64,000 nucleotides of DNA from Trichomonas vaginalis G3. Its lineage: Eukaryota > Parabasalia > Trichomonadida > Trichomonadidae. The stretch spans positions 4,836,001 to 4,900,000 of the forward strand of contig NC_067205.1 of assembly GCF_026262505.1 (NCBI RefSeq). Direction: 5' to 3'. Every line of letters begins with the position of its first letter. Within the stretch, counting starts at the first letter, position 1. Below, piece by piece: positions 60,538 to 64,000 of this stretch. Both the position numbers and the translations under genes were made by a program. The notes beneath the pieces were generated by a model. It was not told where the DNA came from. It saw nothing but the letters and a program-made list of their open reading frames with translations, and did not search any database.

Positions 60538-61898
60538 TGATTTTAAGTAGCGATATACCATACATTAACAGTAAATCATTTACTGACCTTTTATCGGTTG
60601 CACACATTCAGCAACAGATATATTCCCTAAAGAAATCTTCCTTACATGATCTTGAAAGAGAAATTAAAAATTTAATTTCAAAACCAATGAAGGTTAATCA
60701 ATATTCAAGATGACTCTTGAATCTGTATCAAGAACACTGTTAGTTTACCATCTTATGCCGAGCTATTATCTTTTATATTATCAAAAATGGAACATTTATT
60801 TCAAAATCAACAGACTTAAAACATTATATTGTTCAGAAAATACTTTTAGATGCCGGAAAAACACCAGATGCCTATAAGTCATTAAGTTTAATTCAGCTTT
60901 TATATTATTTATCAAAAGATAAAGATATTTCATCAGAAACAATCCTTTCAATGTTTGTTAATTATACAAACAAGGCAAATTTACATTCCTAAGTTCATTA
61001 TACTTCTTTGCCGTATTTTGCAAAGAATTACATGATTTTAACCAGCAGATTTACAGAAACATGTACAATATCCTTATCAGAGCAAAACAGAACAAAGCAC
61101 TTCCAGCTATTCTTGATTCATTCGTTGAAAATTTCCAAATCTTCTCAACACAACGTTTTTCAAACAAGCTGATCGAAGCAATACTGAGCGACAATGTCGA
61201 CGAATTTATCAGTGTTTGCTCAATGCCAGATTTTAACTTCATCATCGCCAGCTCCGTTTTATCTACTCTTTGCTCCAAAGCTTCCATGCCAGTCTCCATC
61301 GCTCATTGACCTCGTCGCTTTTGTTGGATCTGAAGGCTGCTTCAGGTATTTGATAAATAATGTTCAAAAGTCCAGCATAAACATTGATTCTCTTGCCAGA
61401 TGTGCAGTTGCTAGCGGAATTCCAACAATTGTCCGCCTTTCGCAACAAATTGGCTGCAATGTTTTCCTCAATAATTGACGTGGCCGCCGAATACCACAGA
61501 GTACAACTGATTCAGTGGATGCTTGACTACAATCCAACAACGAAGTCCCTCTCCGATGCCTGCAACATCGCGGCTTCCACTGATGACATCGTATTCTATC
61601 AATTTTGATACAAGAGACAGGAATCAATGGAACTCCAGTTCATTTGGCCGCTAAGAACAAGTCATTTTACTGCTTGTCTCTGTTCAAGCTGTTCAACACA
61701 AAGTTTGACTCAATTGATTCAACGGGATCTACTCCATTACACTACGCAGTCCTCTCTAAAAGTAGGAGATGCGTGCAGTTGGTGAAGTATCTGATCTCTG
61801 ATATCAATGCAACTGATTTTTGCCACTATTCAGCTCTAGATCTTGCAAAACTGAACAATTTGACTAAGATTGTCGAGCTTTTCAATGCACCTGCATAA
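60538..61898 (+). pseudogene. Ankyrin-repeat protein, many frameshifts
   Basis: Starts MILSSDIPYINSKSFTDLL; continues through at least five frame changes with typical segments SLIQLLYYLSKDKDISSET, QRFSNKLIEAILSDNVDEF, and ankyrin repeats NGTPVHLAAKNKSFYCLSLF and GSTPLHYAVLSKSRRCVQLVKYL near the end. Similar family to the pseudogene at 6011. Protein-binding repeats, no enzymatic domain. Dead copy. Confidence 0.85.
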
Positions 61899-62164
61899 GA
61901 TTTATATTGTTTGTAATTCTATCTTTCTATCGAATAAATTTTTTGTAAAAGAAACTTCCTTTTTTTTTTATAATCCGTCTTGCAATGAATTAATTGTATA
62001 ATGGAACAAATGGCCAAAGATATTTCATTTATTGATAACCAATCCTTTTTTTTGAAAGAAACAATTTATTGATTCCATTATTTAAAATCTTTTGGTATGA
62101 ATTTCAATTGTAAAAAAAACTCTTTTTGAATTAAATATATACTATAAAAGAGTTTACTATCAAA
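61899..62164. other. Short intergenic region
   Basis: Between convergent pseudogenes; nothing seen. Confidence 0.4.
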
Positions 62165-63276
62165 TCAGAAATAATTTGATGATGAACTTACAATTTCAGG
62201 CATAGCGATTGCCTTGCCTTCATAAATCTCATTCATTCCTTTGATGAGAATTTCATTTTGTTTCTGTCTTATCTGAAAGATAAAGAGCTGCAAGAAGATT
62301 GTTCCAATCCATGCAAACAGCCGAACTAATTTTGCACAGACTGTTCTGAAGGAGCCAGTCCATAATTTCGTTTTGACGATATTCAATTGCCGCTTCAAAG
62401 CCATCGCAAACTGATCTAGCGCATATTCTTACAATCTCATAATTGCCGCCTGCAATTGCAGAGTGCATTATTCTGTCAGTCACTGGAATATCTGATTGAT
62501 AGAACAATTTGAAGCAATTGATTGATCCAAATATTGCTGCGAGTGACATGTATGTATTAACTCTTGGCAATCTAAACGGTTCAAGTGGAGAGGCTTCGAT
62601 AAAATTGTTAATATTGAATCTTGAATCAACTTCAAAATCGAGTAAGGCGTCAAGATCATCTTTCTTGATAGCGGCAACAATGGAATTTGGTAACATCCTA
62701 GTGTTCTATACTCTTTAAATAGAGCCCAGTCATTTGCTTGATAATCACTAAGATGTTTAATTACTTTTTTGACCCATTGCTTTGGAATCATTATTGAGGT
62801 ATCTATAAGACCAAACTCTGGGCGAAGTACATTGCAAAATCTGATCTCTTCTGCTCGAGAATGAGGTTCATTATGTCATTTTGACTATAAATTTGGTCAT
62901 TATAAAGACAAAGTAAAAGATAGTATGATGACTCTCGGAAAATACGCCTTAAGAGTAATGGACGAAGCTGTTCTTTGTAATAACTTTCCGAGAAAAGATT
63001 CTGGCAGATTCTTGAAATCAAATGGAATCTATTCTGTCTGATTTGAGATAGTATAACTAATTCTTCGGCAAGCTTTTCCACAATTATTTTTGTTTTATAC
63101 TGTTCAGATTCTAATATTATTCTACAAAACTTGTCAACACATTCATTTTTAACAAGTTTGATGAGTGAATTCTGTATGAATATTGTGGGTTGTAATGAAT
63201 CTGGAATTGGTATCTCTTCTAAACAAGAAATATCCTGAAACATGATACTATTGTTACAATATCGTTTGGTATTCAA
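62165..63276 (-). pseudogene. Ankyrin-repeat (DUF3447-like) protein, frameshifted
   Basis: N-terminal ORF 62803-63276 is the helical DUF3447-type region (LVKNECVDKFCRIILESEQ, QLRPLLLRRIFRESSYYLLLCLY). Then a stretch near 62700-62790 (QANDWALFKEY) and ORF 62253-62696 with INCFKLFYQSDIPVTDRIMHS and AIAGGNYEIVRICARSVCDGF ankyrin-like repeats. The last 25 residues (KGMNEIYEGKAIAMPEIV) are in a further frame. Three breaks, about 365 residues in total. Confidence 0.8.
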
Positions 63277-63923
63277 AATTTACACTGAAATAATCGTTCA
63301 TTTCTCAAATTTGAAAGAATTGAGATTTAGCATCGTTTTATCGCAAATCAAGAATCATAATTAGGGAACACATTTGTTTAATATTTAGATTATTTTAAAT
63401 TTGAATAGGTTTTGGAGAAATCATAATTTGATCTGAACGAATTAATAATTTGTTCAATAAGCATAATATTTTAATTAAAGTTTATTCAGAAAAAATATTG
63501 TTTTAATTCAAATTATGAAATCGAGATTTCATTCGTAGCAATTTAATTCAATAAACATATATATCTAAATTATCATGATTTTAGAGCTCCTGGTCAATTC
63601 AATTGAATTTGAATTAATCTGAATTGAATTTATAGAAACATCCATTGTTTAATAGAGGAACATTAAAAGTATTTAGAGCGAAAGCTTACAATTAATAATA
63701 GTAAATAGCATTTTGGACAAAATGAAAAATTTCAAAAAAATTGAATATCGAGATTATGTTATGATAAATTATGGGATTGTGAAAAAACAGCAAATATAGT
63801 TTAAAAAACACAAAAAACTGCTCTGCATATCATATGCCGAATTTTCAAGTCATTTTATTCAGACAATAAAATAAAAGTACATTTTAATAAATACAAGTTT
63901 AGTAAAAGAATTATTTCAAGTAA
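63277..63923. other. AT-rich intergenic region
   Basis: About 650 bases. Apart from a short palindromic stretch near 63595 (TTCAATTGAATTTGAATT) nothing is seen. Confidence 0.5.
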
Positions 63924-64000
63924 GCTTGTTTGGCCGAGCGGTCTAAGGCGCTAGTTTTAGGCACTAGTCCGAAAGGGCGTGGGTTCGAACCCCACAGCAA
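63924..64000 (+). tRNA. tRNA-Leu (anticodon UAG), 3' end cut
   Basis: Acceptor GCTTGTT, D arm GGCCGAGCGGTCTAAGGC, anticodon arm CTAGT-TTTAGGC-ACTAG with anticodon TAG (reads CUA), a variable arm TCCGAAAGGGC typical of tRNA-Leu, T arm GTGGG-TTCGAAC-CCCAC. The 3' acceptor strand begins AGCAA and the last bases lie outside the window. The visible five bases pair with the 5' strand, so the gene looks functional. Confidence 0.96.

Overview
The window looks like nuclear DNA of an AT-rich, intron-poor protist, most likely a parabasalid of the Tritrichomonas/Trichomonas type. Evidence: long uninterrupted ORFs of 3.4 and 4.2 kb, CAMK/NEK-like kinases, a decayed R2R3-Myb gene, ankyrin-repeat gene relics, decayed cysteine-poor beta-helix surface-protein genes, and two genes with a TCAYW initiator-like motif just before the start codon. 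The species is an inference.

Layout. (1) 1-4.4 kb: the truncated end of a Maverick/Polinton-like virus-derived element (element 1). It holds an integrase C-terminus, a phage-like fibre gene, small structural-type genes and a broken D12-class DNA adenine methyltransferase gene. (2) 5.2-31.5 kb: host region with a ubiquitin-like protein, an ankyrin pseudogene, a surface-protein pseudogene, a 3-kb satellite of 122-bp hairpin-forming units (11.4-14.5 kb), two protein kinases, a 1127-aa membrane-anchored protein, a DHHC-like palmitoyltransferase variant, a UIM protein, a 1388-aa alpha-solenoid-like protein and an amino-acid transporter. (3) 31.6-32.9 kb: a nonautonomous hAT-like transposon with 7-bp target duplication. 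(4) 33.8-34.6 kb: a broken ORF and a dense cluster of eight hairpins. (5) 34.6-55.4 kb: a second Maverick-like element (element 2), interrupted by a 25-N assembly gap. It carries a major capsid protein candidate, a penton-like candidate, protein-primed type DNA polymerase B, KilA-N, a retroviral-type integrase, a fibre gene, several small membrane or basic proteins and a tRNA-like sequence. (6) 55.8-63.3 kb: a graveyard of Myb, beta-helix surface-protein and ankyrin genes plus a 0.9-kb inverted repeat. (7) A tRNA-Leu(UAG) gene runs off the right edge.

Element genes work as a virus-like set: polymerase and integrase for replication and insertion, capsid and fibre proteins for a particle, KilA-N and small proteins as accessory functions. 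Polymerase, integrase, fibre and penton-like genes of element 2 are frameshifted, and the integrase has also lost its catalytic glutamate, so the element is probably no longer autonomous. No packaging ATPase or Ulp1-like protease was found; they could lie in the gap or outside the window.

The most unusual observations are: a fibre cassette whose shaft is almost identical at DNA level in both elements while the tip has diverged; a family of GGTGA/GGTTA palindromes and triloop mini-hairpins placed mainly at gene 3' ends of both elements; and two structurally similar but sequence-unrelated hairpin arrays.
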